NCBI GenBank assembly: GCA_964604155.1
Contig: CAZRXY010000018.1
Span: 1 to 15,850 of the forward strand
Direction: 5' to 3'
DNA from: Stygibacter sp964604155
Lineage (GTDB): Bacteria; Cloacimonadota; Cloacimonadia; Cloacimonadales; TCS61
Length of the DNA: 15,850 bases
Shown here: piece by piece, positions 15,593-15,850 of the stretch
Layout of the letters: each line of letters begins with the position of its first letter
Numbering within the stretch: position 1 is the stretch's first letter
The notes under the pieces: model-generated
Seen by the model: only the letters and a program-made list of their open reading frames with translations
The model's database searches: none
What the model was told of the DNA's origin: nothing
Translations under genes and position numbers: made by a program

Positions 15593-15702
15593 ATCCTTTC
15601 CCCCAACAAAAATAGAAAATTTTGATTTATTTCCTGTCAAGATAAAATATTTCCCGTCGCAGCCCCTCGCCTCTCTTTGCCTAAGCCTCCGCCCAAAAAC
15701 AA

Positions 15703-15762
15703 TCCATCCGGACACACCACGCCATAACATAATTTTGTCATGGCGTGGTGTGTCCGGATGGA
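15703..15762. repeat. Perfect 23-bp inverted repeat with 14-nt loop
   Basis: The arms at 15703-15725 and 15740-15762 are exact reverse complements (the arm core is CCGGACACACCACGCCAT). Part of the loop could pair further after a mismatch (ACA/TGT). The stem is GC-rich in AT-rich surroundings. On the minus strand it is followed by GGATTGTTTTTGG, a modest U-tract, so it may terminate a leftward transcript from beyond the window. A REP-like or MITE-like dispersed palindrome is the other reading. Confidence 0.8.
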
Positions 15763-15802
15763 GTGATTTTGGCAAGAGGGTTGTGCTAATACCAGAAAGT
15801 GG

Positions 15803-15822
15803 TTTTTTTTTGGGGGGGGGGG
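15803..15822. repeat. T9G11 homopolymer junction
   Basis: Nine T residues (15803-15811) are followed directly by eleven G residues (15812-15822). Poly-G of this length is rare in a genome of this composition. It sits just upstream of a possible plus-strand start: AGAGG (15826-15830) is 7 nt before an ATG at 15838, and another ATG is at 15823. It could be a phase-variable promoter or 5' tract, or a sequencing or assembly artefact near an edge. Confidence 0.6.
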
Positions 15823-15850
15823 ATGAGAGGTTATAGGATGGAAAAATGCG

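Noticed and set aside
15593..15775. A 61-codon N-terminal extension of the membrane protein gene
   Set aside because: It would translate through one complete palindrome and into low-complexity basic sequence. The ATG at 15592 has a strong ribosome site directly upstream.

Overview
The window looks like a chromosomal stretch of a Gram-negative anaerobe of the FCB superphylum, and I would guess Cloacimonadota. This rests on gene content, not on a marker gene: a PorV/PorQ-like outer-membrane barrel, a DUF5683-like small membrane protein, a lipoprotein starting with a C-x-x-x-R-S-N-P-L-D-P motif after its lipobox, and a secreted M14 peptidase ending in a dockerin-like pair of calcium loops. Base composition is moderate to low in GC overall and clearly more AT-rich in the first 2.4 kb.

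Region 1 (1-2400) is a small accessory module on the minus strand. An ABC/AAA-type ATPase of the AAA_15/AAA_21 kind (734-2122) is followed by a RloB-like TOPRIM protein (137-~759). This pairing recalls RloA/RloB, AbiL and PARIS anti-phage systems. The TOPRIM gene has no ordinary start codon for its conserved N-terminus. The missing part is open in the frame upstream of the first ATG, and an ATG at 759 would reach it only through a one-base slip on an A8 run (728-735). This is the most interesting single point in the window.

Region 2 (2583-10426) is a long minus-strand run, probably one or two operons. In order of transcription it holds: a WecA/MraY-family polyprenyl-phosphate sugar-phosphate transferase, a TPR lipoprotein, a DUF5683-like membrane protein, a small FN3 lipoprotein, a UvrD/PcrA helicase, a PorV/PorQ-like barrel and dxr (ispC). 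From the TPR gene onward the genes overlap or lie within 7 nt of each other. Most serve the envelope: undecaprenyl-linked glycan initiation, lipoproteins, an outer-membrane barrel and isoprenoid supply. The helicase is embedded among them.

Region 3 (10505-14440) holds a GlcD-type FAD-linked oxidase (minus) and, divergently, a 762-residue secreted zinc carboxypeptidase with CarboxypepD_reg-like repeats, a beta-sandwich domain and a C-terminal dockerin-like module (plus).

Region 4 (14441-15850) is mostly non-coding, with one two-TM hypothetical membrane protein (14900-15592, minus). The 459-bp gap before it carries two copies of a structured element: a covarying hairpin with a U-tract on the minus strand, plus a nearly identical 26-nt box. 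A perfect 23-bp inverted repeat and a T9G11 homopolymer junction lie near the right edge. No rRNA, tRNA, CRISPR array or intact insertion sequence was recognised.
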